A DNA stretch of 14,132 bases. Source: Anaerococcus sp. Lineage in GTDB: Bacteria > Bacillota > Clostridia > Tissierellales > Peptoniphilaceae. Shown here piece by piece: positions 6,780-13,935 of this stretch. The DNA is taken from positions 1-14,132 of the forward strand of contig NZ_JAPJPG010000041.1 of the NCBI RefSeq assembly GCF_030825785.1. Reading direction: 5' to 3'. Both the position numbers and the translations under genes were made by a program. The first letter of the stretch is position 1, and each line of letters begins with the position of its first letter. Below the pieces are notes generated by a model. It had not been told where the DNA came from, did not search any database, and saw only the letters and a program-made list of their open reading frames with translations.

Positions 6780-7496
6780 TTATTTTATAAGTAAGTCACT
6801 AACCCTATCAGGAAAATCTGTTATAAGGCCTGTCGGATTAAGGTCTAGACATTTGCTGAAGTCGTAGTCCGCTTTGCCAAACCAAATATTTAATCCTATA
6901 TTATTTTCCAAGAATTTCTCTGCTATTTCTTTGTTAATAGTGAAATTTAACGGATGGAAATATTCCATTCCCATGTTTTTCACGTATTCCCATGGTTTAT
7001 ACAGTCTTGATGATTCTAGGACTCCACATTTTATTTCTCTATCTATTTCTTTCATCTTGATTAAAGAATTGTGATTAAAAGACGAAATTATTATTTTATC
7101 CTTCATACCATATTCATTTATGAGGGCATAAACTTTTTTCTCTATTCCCTCGTATCTTATAATGGACGTCTTAAGTTCAATGTTTGTAATGATATCTTTG
7201 TTTTTAGCAAAGTCAAAGTATTCTCTTAAGGTAGGTATTGTCTGGACTTCACAATTTAGATATCCCTTTGAAGCATTTAACTTTTTAAGTTCTTGTAAAG
7301 TTTTATCTTTTATTAGACCCTTTCCATCTGTAGTTCTTTCTAAAGTTTCATCATGAATTATTACAAGTTCACTGTCCTTTGTAAGGTGAACATCAAATTC
7401 TATACCATCCGCTCCCGTTTCTATTGCTTTTTCATAGGCGAGCATTGTATTTTCTGGATATACTCCCTTAAATCCCCTATGGGCTATGTTTAACAT
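6780..7496 (-). CDS. ugpQ: Glycerophosphodiester phosphodiesterase, UgpQ-like
   Basis: This 238-residue cytoplasmic GDPD-family enzyme hydrolyses glycerophosphodiesters to glycerol-3-phosphate and an alcohol. The catalytic and metal-binding residues are present: H6-R7 (AHRG), PENT (14-17), E33 and D35 (IEFDVHLTKD) and H48 (VIIHDETLERTT), with IELKT (106-110) in the barrel. The length is that of E. coli UgpQ (~247), and there is no signal peptide or membrane segment. The start ATG 7494-7496 is preceded by AAGGAGG at 5 nt. It is the first gene of the ugp-like cluster, whereas E. coli ugpQ is last. It would convert imported diesters inside the cell. A perfect palindrome lies upstream. No strong terminator separates it from ugpB. 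Confidence 0.92.
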   Translation of the reverse strand: MLNIAHRGFKGVYPENTMLAYEKAIETGADGIEFDVHLTKDSELVIIHDETLERTTDGKGLIKDKTLQELKKLNASKGYLNCEVQTIPTLREYFDFAKNKDIITNIELKTSIIRYEGIEKKVYALINEYGMKDKIIISSFNHNSLIKMKEIDREIKCGVLESSRLYKPWEYVKNMGMEYFHPLNFTINKEIAEKFLENNIGLNIWFGKADYDFSKCLDLNPTGLITDFPDRVSDLLIK

Positions 7497-7512
7497 TTTT
7501 CCTCCTTAGCTT

Positions 7513-7533
7513 TTTACTATAGAATATAGTAAA
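7513..7533. promoter_or_regulatory. Inverted repeat upstream of ugpQ (candidate operator)
   Basis: The arms TTTACTATA (7513-7521) and TATAGTAAA (7525-7533) form a perfect inverted repeat around GAA. It sits about 17 bp upstream of the ugpQ start codon, next to AAGGAGG and just downstream of a TTTACA -35-like hexamer (minus; plus 7541-7546), so it should overlap the core promoter. Its shape is that of a binding site for a dimeric repressor. There is no following T-tract to make it a terminator. Confidence 0.65.
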
Positions 7534-7574
7534 GGATTTTTGTAAAGAATAAATTAAGCCCTAGTAAAATTCAT

Positions 7575-7600
7575 AAAAAATAGGCCCCCGAAGGAGCCTA
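7575..7600 (-). terminator. Terminator of the UbiB-family gene
   Basis: On the minus strand TAGGCTCC, a TTCG tetraloop and GGGGCCTA form an 8-bp stem with one G-U pair, followed by six T residues (plus 7575-7580). It starts 2 bp after the stop codon of the UbiB-family gene and insulates the phosphodiesterase gene from read-through. Confidence 0.92.
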
Positions 7601-7602
7601 GA

Positions 7603-9240
7603 TTATTTTCCTTTTTTCAGTAAGCCTTTCAGTAGGTAAAGAGAAAAAATCAAGCTTATTGTTAAAATCAATATTATTAGAAGTCTCATATCCTTATTGT
7701 TTAACCCGATTAGAGCAAGGCTTAATATAGAAGATGATATGATTAGGCAAATACCTATAAAAACTATGGCATTAACCTTTCTTTTTTCAATTCTCTCAAA
7801 AAGTTTGAGATCCTTATCACTTCTTTTTTGCTCTATAGCGAAATCTCCTCTTTCTAGTTGCCTTAATATATTCAAAGAAGCTTTGGGCAGCTCATTTATA
7901 AAGCTTGCTGAATTGTAAGTATTTTTAAGTATTTTGTTTGAGACTATGTCTGGGCTTAAGAGTTTAAGAGCCATGGGTCTTGCTAGGGGTATAGCTAGGG
8001 CTATGAAGGATTCTTCTGGGACTAGCTTTTCTATAAGACCTTCTACAGTTAATACAGTTTTGCCGAAATTAGTAAGCTCTGATGGGATTTTGATTGAAAA
8101 ATCTACCAATAGCCTATAAAAGTCCTCTATAAGTTCTACTAATTTTAGCTGGCTAATATTCATAGCCATGTATTTATCCAAAAGCTTTTGGATTCTTCTT
8201 TCAAAAATCGGTATCTTCTTGCTATCAAAGGCCAAAAGTCCCATGCCAAGTATGGCATCTGTCACAAGGCTTACTTCGTTAAAACTTGCTCCTAGAAATA
8301 TTTTGATTATCTGATACCTGTAGTTTTCCGAAAGAGTAGATACAATACCAAAATCAATTAGATATAGATTATCATCCGAATCTACAAAGATATTTCCAGG
8401 ATGGGGATCCGCGTGGAAAAAGCCATAGGAAAACATCTGATTGGTGTAGGCCTTGATGATTTTTTTGGCAAGAGACTTTCTTGTATCTGGGTCTTTATCG
8501 TAACTTGATCTAATAGTTTTACCATTTATGTATTCTATAGTTAGGACCGACTTCCCACAATAATTTTCGTAGACAGCTGGAGATGATAGGTCACTTGACC
8601 TCTGATTATCTTCCCTATATTTTAAGATGTTTTCCTTTTCATTTTTGAAATCAATCTCTTTTCTTAAAGTTTTACCAAATTCTTCTAGGACTTCTCCTAA
8701 GTCGAAGGATTCGATAAAGTTAAGTTTACTCTGATATTTCCTATATAAGTCCCTTATAATAGTGAGATCTTCACTTACCCTCTCTTCTATATCTTTTCTT
8801 CTAACCTTTACTACGACCTTTTTGACCGAATCATCTGTCCTGATATAAGCTAAGTGGGTTTGGGCAATAGATCCTGTCGCCAAGGCTTTTCTATCAAATT
8901 CTACAAATATCTCTTCAATATCTCTAGCAAATTCTTCTTCTATAGTTTCTCTTATATAGGAGAAATCCTCTTCCTTTACATCATCTTGGAGCTTTTCTAG
9001 TTCGTTTATTATATTGTCTGAGAATATATCTCTCCTGGTAGATAAAATTTGGCCGAATTTAATAAAAACTGGCCCCAAGTCCTCAAAGAGGGTGACAAGA
9101 TTTTGACCAAGGCGAATCTCTCTTTCTTTATCTTCCTTCCTATTATTTCTATCCTTAGCAAAGACAAACCTCATATCTCTAATAAGCTCTGGATTCATAA
9201 ATTTCTTTACTATTTCATATTTTCTCTTCCTATAAGTCAT
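7603..9240 (-). CDS. UbiB/ABC1/AarF-family atypical protein kinase
   Basis: This 545-residue protein has the atypical kinase fold of UbiB/COQ8. The family-specific KFGQ motif is at 61-64 (FIKFGQILSTRRD). The nucleotide loop reads ALATGSIAQTHLA (119-131) where the usual form is close to AAASIAQVH. The conserved Lys is K145 (VVVKVRR). HADPHPGN (276-283) and LIDFG (294-298) provide the catalytic Asp and metal ligands. Two hydrophobic segments at about 490-515 and 520-541 should anchor it in the membrane. In respiring bacteria UbiB supports ubiquinone synthesis; no quinone gene is nearby, so its role here is unknown. The start (9240) has only a weak AAGAG upstream. It is apparently a single-gene unit with terminators on both sides. 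Confidence 0.9.
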   Translation of the reverse strand: MTYRKRKYEIVKKFMNPELIRDMRFVFAKDRNNRKEDKEREIRLGQNLVTLFEDLGPVFIKFGQILSTRRDIFSDNIINELEKLQDDVKEEDFSYIRETIEEEFARDIEEIFVEFDRKALATGSIAQTHLAYIRTDDSVKKVVVKVRRKDIEERVSEDLTIIRDLYRKYQSKLNFIESFDLGEVLEEFGKTLRKEIDFKNEKENILKYREDNQRSSDLSSPAVYENYCGKSVLTIEYINGKTIRSSYDKDPDTRKSLAKKIIKAYTNQMFSYGFFHADPHPGNIFVDSDDNLYLIDFGIVSTLSENYRYQIIKIFLGASFNEVSLVTDAILGMGLLAFDSKKIPIFERRIQKLLDKYMAMNISQLKLVELIEDFYRLLVDFSIKIPSELTNFGKTVLTVEGLIEKLVPEESFIALAIPLARPMALKLLSPDIVSNKILKNTYNSASFINELPKASLNILRQLERGDFAIEQKRSDKDLKLFERIEKRKVNAIVFIGICLIISSSILSLALIGLNNKDMRLLIILILTISLIFSLYLLKGLLKKGK

Positions 9241-9304
9241 AAGATACTCTTTTCTATTTATTAAAAGCTACACTTATATTTATATTTACCCAAATTAAAG
9301 CTTA

Positions 9305-9335
9305 AATAAAAAAGGCTACAGCATAGCCATAGCCT
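9305..9335 (-). terminator. Terminator downstream of pepF
   Basis: On the minus strand AGGCTA (plus 9330-9335) pairs with TAGCCT (plus 9313-9318). Inner pairs including two G-U wobbles extend the stem to a 3-nt loop, and a T-run follows. It lies 14 bp after the pepF stop codon and closes the four-gene operon. Confidence 0.88.
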
Positions 9336-9349
9336 CATAACTTATATTT

Positions 9350-11128
9350 TTATAATATTGCTTCTCTTAAATCTTTTAGAGCATCTCTTGCTACATCCAT
9401 AGCCTTTTGCATGGCATCCTTGCCTGTCATATCGACTCCCGCTTTCTTTAGGACTTCTAGTGGATATTCGCTCTCTCCTGCCTTTAGGTAGTTTAGATAA
9501 GCCGCTCTATCCTCATCTGTTCCGTGAAGGATTTTTTGACTTAGGGCAACGGCACTCATAAATCCTGTCGCATATTGGAATACGTAGTAGAACATGTAGA
9601 AGTGTGGGATTCTCGCCCATTCTGCAGATATAAATTCATCTACTTCTATATCTTCTCCGAAAAGATCTTCGTTTAATTCTTTGTATATTCCGTGAAGCCT
9701 TTCTGCAGGAATTGGCTCACCAGCTTCTACTAATTTGTTTACCTTATGCTCGAATTCTGCAAACATAGTTTGTCTAAAGACTGTTGATTTGAATTGGTTT
9801 ACAAAGTAGTTTAGTAGATAAGCTGTTTCTTCCTCAGACTTAGAGTTTTTGAGCATATAGTCTAGGAGAAGAAGCTCGTTGGTAGTTGATGCAATCTCTG
9901 CCAAGAATATTGAATAAGAACCGTATTGGTATTCTTGATTGCTCCTTGTGTAGTAGGAGTGCATGGAGTGACCTAACTCGTGAATTACTGTAAATACATC
10001 ATCTATTGTATTTGTGTAGTTGAGTAAGATGAATGGTTGAGTATCGTAAGAGCCTGATGAGTAAGCTCCGCCCCTTTTGCCCTTGTTTGGACAAACGTCG
10101 AACCATCCCGTTTCAAATCCCTTCCTTGCTACTTCTACGTATTCCTCGCCGAGTGGTTTGATAGCTTGGAGGACGATTTCTTTAGCTTCGTCAAATTCGA
10201 TTTTCCTATCATAATCTTTTACAAGTGGCATGTAAATATCATGGAATCCTAGGTCATCTACTCCGAGGAATTCTTTCCTAAGAGTGGTGTAATCTCTGTG
10301 GATATCGACATTATCGTGAACTACCTCTAATAGGTTGTCGTAGATTTCTTCTGGTAAGTTATTAGCAAACAAGCTCATTTCTCTAGCTGATGAGAATCCT
10401 CTAAGCTTAGCTTCTGTGTTGTGAGCTGAGAAGTCTCCATCTAGAGTGCTTGCTAGGGTATTTGAGAATTGTCTATAGATCTTATAATATTTCTCATAGA
10501 CTTCACGTCTAAAATTCCTGTCCTTATCTTGTTGCAAGTTTACGAAGTTCGCATCGGTGATTTCTATCTCTTCCCCATCTTTTTCTACACTTGGAAAAGA
10601 CATATCAGCATTTGAGAAAATCATATAGGTCGCACTTGGATTTTGGGCAGTCTTACCAAAGCTTGCTATTATTTGTTCACTTTTCTCATCCAAGGTGTGG
10701 TCTTTATACCTAGCAATATCTTCAAAGTAGTGAGAAAGATGAGCTATCTCAGGATCTTTTAGATATTCATTAATCTTTTCTTGATCTGTTGCCAAAAGCT
10801 CCGGCCTTACGAAAGATAGGGCTTCGGTTAAGGCAACGTATGTGTTGGTAGCTACCTGGTCCATCTCTTGGTATTGGGTAACTCTAGTATCTTCATCGCT
10901 TTTTAATGATGCGTAGACATAGGCTTTCTCTAATTTTCTAGAAAACTCTTCGTCTAATTTGATAAATTCTTTGAAATTATCTAAACTAGATGTGATTTTT
11001 CCCTTAAAGCCTACTAGCTTATCAGCTAATTTCTTGACATTTTCTATATCTTCGTAGAAGTCTTCGTCTTTTTCATAAATCGAAGTCGTATCCCATTTTA
11101 ATCTTTGATCTATATCTTTTCTTTCCAT
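9350..11128 (-). CDS. pepF: Oligoendopeptidase F (M3 family)
   Basis: This 592-residue cytoplasmic zinc metallopeptidase cleaves short peptides. The zinc site is HELGH (383-387, in TVIHELGHSMHSYY), with the third ligand E411 in LAEIASTTNELLL. Length, the N-terminal PepF-type helical domain and the C-terminal YATGFMSAVALS region agree with the PepF/M3B family, which is typically about 600 residues. The start ATG 11126-11128 has AGGAG at 6 nt and lies 8 nt after the lipoprotein gene's stop, so the two are co-transcribed. It would recycle peptides from import or protein turnover. Codon use and motifs look intact. Confidence 0.96.
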   Translation of the reverse strand: MERKDIDQRLKWDTTSIYEKDEDFYEDIENVKKLADKLVGFKGKITSSLDNFKEFIKLDEEFSRKLEKAYVYASLKSDEDTRVTQYQEMDQVATNTYVALTEALSFVRPELLATDQEKINEYLKDPEIAHLSHYFEDIARYKDHTLDEKSEQIIASFGKTAQNPSATYMIFSNADMSFPSVEKDGEEIEITDANFVNLQQDKDRNFRREVYEKYYKIYRQFSNTLASTLDGDFSAHNTEAKLRGFSSAREMSLFANNLPEEIYDNLLEVVHDNVDIHRDYTTLRKEFLGVDDLGFHDIYMPLVKDYDRKIEFDEAKEIVLQAIKPLGEEYVEVARKGFETGWFDVCPNKGKRGGAYSSGSYDTQPFILLNYTNTIDDVFTVIHELGHSMHSYYTRSNQEYQYGSYSIFLAEIASTTNELLLLDYMLKNSKSEEETAYLLNYFVNQFKSTVFRQTMFAEFEHKVNKLVEAGEPIPAERLHGIYKELNEDLFGEDIEVDEFISAEWARIPHFYMFYYVFQYATGFMSAVALSQKILHGTDEDRAAYLNYLKAGESEYPLEVLKKAGVDMTGKDAMQKAMDVARDALKDLREAIL

Positions 11129-11136
11129 TTTTTCTC

Positions 11137-11961
11137 CTATTTTATCGTGATGGTGTCTTTCCCATCTTCAGTCTTTCTCTTTTCGATATTTAAAATCTCC
11201 TTATCCTTTTTATCGTAAAGAAGATTTCCTATTTCAAGCTCTTCTCCTAAAATAGTGTCCTTCGCCAAGTCCATATCTAAGTCATAGGCCCTAGAAATAT
11301 CTTGTAAATATTTATCTTCAGCTTCTATCCTGGCCCTTATAGCTTCCTTAAGGTCCTTCTTAGTAGAAGTTTCACTAGATTCTACCAAATCATCTAGCCT
11401 TCTGACTTCAGGCTCAATCTTTCCAGTCGTATTGTAGAAGGAAAAAGAATCGAGCAGGCTTAGATATTTATTGTATAAATAGTAATTACTTAGGCTTTCA
11501 TTTTCAAAGACTAAAAGCTCGCTTACTAAAAGCATAGGTCCGCTTTCCGAATCAAAGCTTATGACCTTGATCCTACTTACAAGCTCACCTTCTCTTGAAA
11601 GAGGTCCGTAAGTATACTCAACCTTTCCTTCATCGTCATAGACTAGCTTGAGATTTAATATATTTGCTTGGTCTTTCTCTAGCACAAAACCAACTTGACT
11701 TCCTGCAAAATTTATCTCCTTGATAAATCCTGTAGCCTTATCAAGGCTTATATTATCACCAATAACAGCCTTCTTATAATCTTTTTCGAAGTCGATTTTT
11801 CTAATAGTCTCCTTGGTAGATGCGTCCTTGTAAGTTACCTCCGGCATCTCTATAGTTTCTTTGGGTTTATCCACTTCGTCAATCTCTTTCTCGAACTCCT
11901 CCTTAGACTGAAAGGAACATGCACTTAACAAAAACACTAGACTTAATATCCATAACTTCAT
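11137..11961 (-). CDS. Putative lipoprotein of unknown function
   Basis: This 274-residue protein is not recognised beyond its export signal. MKLWILSLVFLLSAC is a short lipoprotein signal with lipobox L12-S13-A14-C15, so the mature protein should be anchored on the outer face of the membrane. The rest is charged, rich in Glu, Lys and Asp, with predicted beta strands in the middle and a helical C-terminal third. There are no cysteines after the lipobox. The start at ATG 11959-11961 is chosen because it begins exactly at the signal peptide and sits one base after the rhomboid stop (TAAGATG). A start 30 bp upstream would spoil the signal. It lies between the rhomboid and pepF genes in one operon. 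Its role, possibly in envelope protein handling, is only a guess. Confidence 0.8.
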   Translation of the reverse strand: MKLWILSLVFLLSACSFQSKEEFEKEIDEVDKPKETIEMPEVTYKDASTKETIRKIDFEKDYKKAVIGDNISLDKATGFIKEINFAGSQVGFVLEKDQANILNLKLVYDDEGKVEYTYGPLSREGELVSRIKVISFDSESGPMLLVSELLVFENESLSNYYLYNKYLSLLDSFSFYNTTGKIEPEVRRLDDLVESSETSTKKDLKEAIRARIEAEDKYLQDISRAYDLDMDLAKDTILGEELEIGNLLYDKKDKEILNIEKRKTEDGKDTITIK

Positions 11962-11962
11962 C

Positions 11963-12640
11963 TTATCCAACACCCAGACTCTTATTACCAATTCTTATAA
12001 ACAAGAAAGCCAAGATTATGAAGGCTAATACAGAAATCAAGATGGTAGTCTTTGGAAGCTGTCTGTTTACAACAGGGAAAATTCCAGCAAGAAGAACCCC
12101 TGCCAAAAATCCTCCCATGTGTCCTTGAATTCCAATTCCAGGTGCAAGCAAAGAATAGACTATATTTATAACTATTATAGAAATAAAACTTGCCCCAAGT
12201 CCTCTTAATATCTCATCATCCTTGTAGTTAATCATAAGACCAATAGCAAGTCCAAACATCCCATAAAGGGAAGTGGAAGCTCCGGCAGAGACAGTATTGG
12301 CCCCGCCGAAAGCATAGGTAAAGATATTACCCAAAACTCCAGCCAGGATATAGATTATTAGAAAGTTAATAGATCCATAAAGTCTCTCAAAAAGAGGGCC
12401 TATATTATAAAGGAAATACATATTAAATAAAATATGAAAAAATCCAATATGAATAAAGGCTGCCGTAAGGGCTCTCCACCACTCGCCTTGATAAAACAAG
12501 GGCTTGACCATTGCTCCAAATCTTACGAGATTTTCAATATTCTCGCTTCCTCCTGTCAAAGTCATTATAGCGAAAACTGCTATATTGATTATCATAAGGA
12601 CAGTCGTCACTTTTGTTTCTCCTAATTTTTTAATATTCAT
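11963..12640 (-). CDS. Rhomboid-family intramembrane serine protease
   Basis: This 225-residue membrane protein has about six or seven transmembrane segments. Rhomboid motifs are complete: the H64/H69/N73 cluster (FIHIGFFHILFN), the nucleophile S122 in GASTSLYG, where the more common form is GASG, and catalytic H174 in GHMGG. EWWR (53-56) precedes the active-site helices, as in the family. Members cut transmembrane segments of substrate proteins; the substrate here is unknown. The start is uncertain. ATG 12638-12640 has no clear ribosome binding site, whereas GTG 12608-12610 has AGGAG at 8 nt and would begin directly before the first membrane helix. It starts 26 bp after the glycerate-kinase-like gene and ends 1 nt before the lipoprotein gene. 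Confidence 0.92.
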   Translation of the reverse strand: MNIKKLGETKVTTVLMIINIAVFAIMTLTGGSENIENLVRFGAMVKPLFYQGEWWRALTAAFIHIGFFHILFNMYFLYNIGPLFERLYGSINFLIIYILAGVLGNIFTYAFGGANTVSAGASTSLYGMFGLAIGLMINYKDDEILRGLGASFISIIVINIVYSLLAPGIGIQGHMGGFLAGVLLAGIFPVVNRQLPKTTILISVLAFIILAFLFIRIGNKSLGVG

Positions 12641-12666
12641 AATAGATAATTGTACCGCTTTCCTAG

Positions 12667-13767
12667 CTAATTTTCAGGACTTGTGAGATATTTGTTATTA
12701 ATCTCGCCTGCCAATTGTCTGATCTTTTCTAAAAGAGAATTCCTATCAAGACCTGACTCTATATGGTATTTGTAAATATAATCAAAGTAGGTCTTGTCGT
12801 AATTATCTTCATTGTTATCATCGTGAAGGAAGATAATCTTTATCTTATCATTGTATCTTTTGGCAAGTTTCGCCATATTTATAGAAGAATAGGCATTAAA
12901 CTGACTTAAGTCCTCACCTAAAATCAGATAATCCATATCCTTAATCAAATCTTTAAAATCAACCTTTTCCAAAATATAGTCCATTGGTTGGGTGATTTTT
13001 GCCTTAAAGTAAGTAAACAAGGCCCAAGCACATCCGCCACCAGAACCTAAAGAAGGAAAATCAACATGACCAATTCCTAAAAGATCGGCGGTCTTTTCCA
13101 TGAAGTTCTCACATCCTCTAAAAAGCCTTGCCACATCAAGATCGCTAGCTCCCTTCCTGTAGGCTCTGTTTTCAAGAAAAGAATTTTCTCCAAAAAGAGT
13201 CATCTCACTGCTTGTAGCAATCTTGATATCAGCCTTCTTAAATCTCTGATCAATCCCATCTATATCAATCCTACTAACCTTGGCCAAATTTTTGGCTACA
13301 GGAGAAAGACTATTATCATCCTCATCATAGAACCTCGCTCCCAAGGCATAGAGCATGCCCATTCCCATATCGTTGGAAGCACTATCGCCTACTCCTATAT
13401 AAAAGCTTTCCGCCCCATTGTTCAAGGCATCCAGAAAGACTTCTCCAAGTCCCAAGCTCGATGCATTCATAACATCAAGGTCCTCCTTATACAAAAGAGA
13501 AAGCCCTGACGATTCGGCCATCTCTATAGTAGCAAAACCATCATTTAACAAATACCTCGCGGTAATCGCTTCGTTTAAGGGATTATGTACATTGACATAG
13601 TGGTAGTCTCCCTTAGAAATAAACTTCATCGACTCTATTGTTCCTTCTCCTCCGTCGAGAAAGGGTATAGGATAAGCCTTAGAGGACAACTCCTCCTTAA
13701 AAATCCTCCCCATAGTAACAGAATCTTCAAAATTTTTGATTGTATCTATAGCTATTAATGTTTTCAT
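12667..13767 (-). CDS. Divergent glycerate-kinase-family protein
   Basis: This 366-residue protein is close to the usual ~375 of GlxK/GarK-type glycerate kinases, which phosphorylate D-glycerate. Recognisable are DGGEGT (38-43), TIEMAESSGL (80-89), a Ser-Ser-Leu-Gly-Leu-Gly-Glu stretch (103-109), and VGDSASNDMGMGMLYALGARF (126-146, family IGGSATNDGGAGM..ALG..F). Other landmarks have eroded: the CDV-NPL-G region reads ATSSEMTLFGEN (184-195), the PG.G.AGG region is PSLGSGGGC, and the TGEGR.D...GK motif is GEDLSQFNAYSSIN (284-297). The fold is clear but activity is doubtful. ATG 13765-13767 has GAGGAG upstream. It is the first gene of the operon with rhomboid, lipoprotein and pepF. Confidence 0.82.
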   Translation of the reverse strand: MKTLIAIDTIKNFEDSVTMGRIFKEELSSKAYPIPFLDGGEGTIESMKFISKGDYHYVNVHNPLNEAITARYLLNDGFATIEMAESSGLSLLYKEDLDVMNASSLGLGEVFLDALNNGAESFYIGVGDSASNDMGMGMLYALGARFYDEDDNSLSPVAKNLAKVSRIDIDGIDQRFKKADIKIATSSEMTLFGENSFLENRAYRKGASDLDVARLFRGCENFMEKTADLLGIGHVDFPSLGSGGGCAWALFTYFKAKITQPMDYILEKVDFKDLIKDMDYLILGEDLSQFNAYSSINMAKLAKRYNDKIKIIFLHDDNNEDNYDKTYFDYIYKYHIESGLDRNSLLEKIRQLAGEINNKYLTSPEN

Positions 13768-13884
13768 TTTATCTCCTCATCCTTACCTATACCCTAGTTA
13801 GACATATATAAAATACTTTTGTTAAAAAAATCACTTAGAAATATAAAATATCTTATTTTTAGATATTACTTTTCGGGTAAACGC

Positions 13885-13890
13885 TATAAT
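13885..13890 (+). promoter_or_regulatory. Candidate -10 element before the right-edge ORF
   Basis: TATAAT follows an ACGC stretch 46 bp upstream of the ATG at 13936. No convincing -35 is found at 16-18 bp. The intergenic region 13768-13935 is AT-rich and otherwise holds only the divergent start region of the glycerate-kinase-like gene. Confidence 0.45.
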
Positions 13891-13935
13891 GAAGGATACA
13901 TTCTAGAAAATATAGGTAATTAAAAGGATGGTACT

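Noticed and set aside
6759..6788. A possible terminator after the phosphodiesterase gene, made of AAAATAAAT and ATTTATTTT arms.
   Set aside because: The stem is only A-T pairs with a 14-nt loop, so it is too weak to call. Read-through into ugpB remains likely.
13768..13935. A small RNA or riboswitch in the divergent intergenic region.
   Set aside because: There is no stable GC-containing stem or known aptamer pattern, only a candidate -10 and ribosome binding sites.
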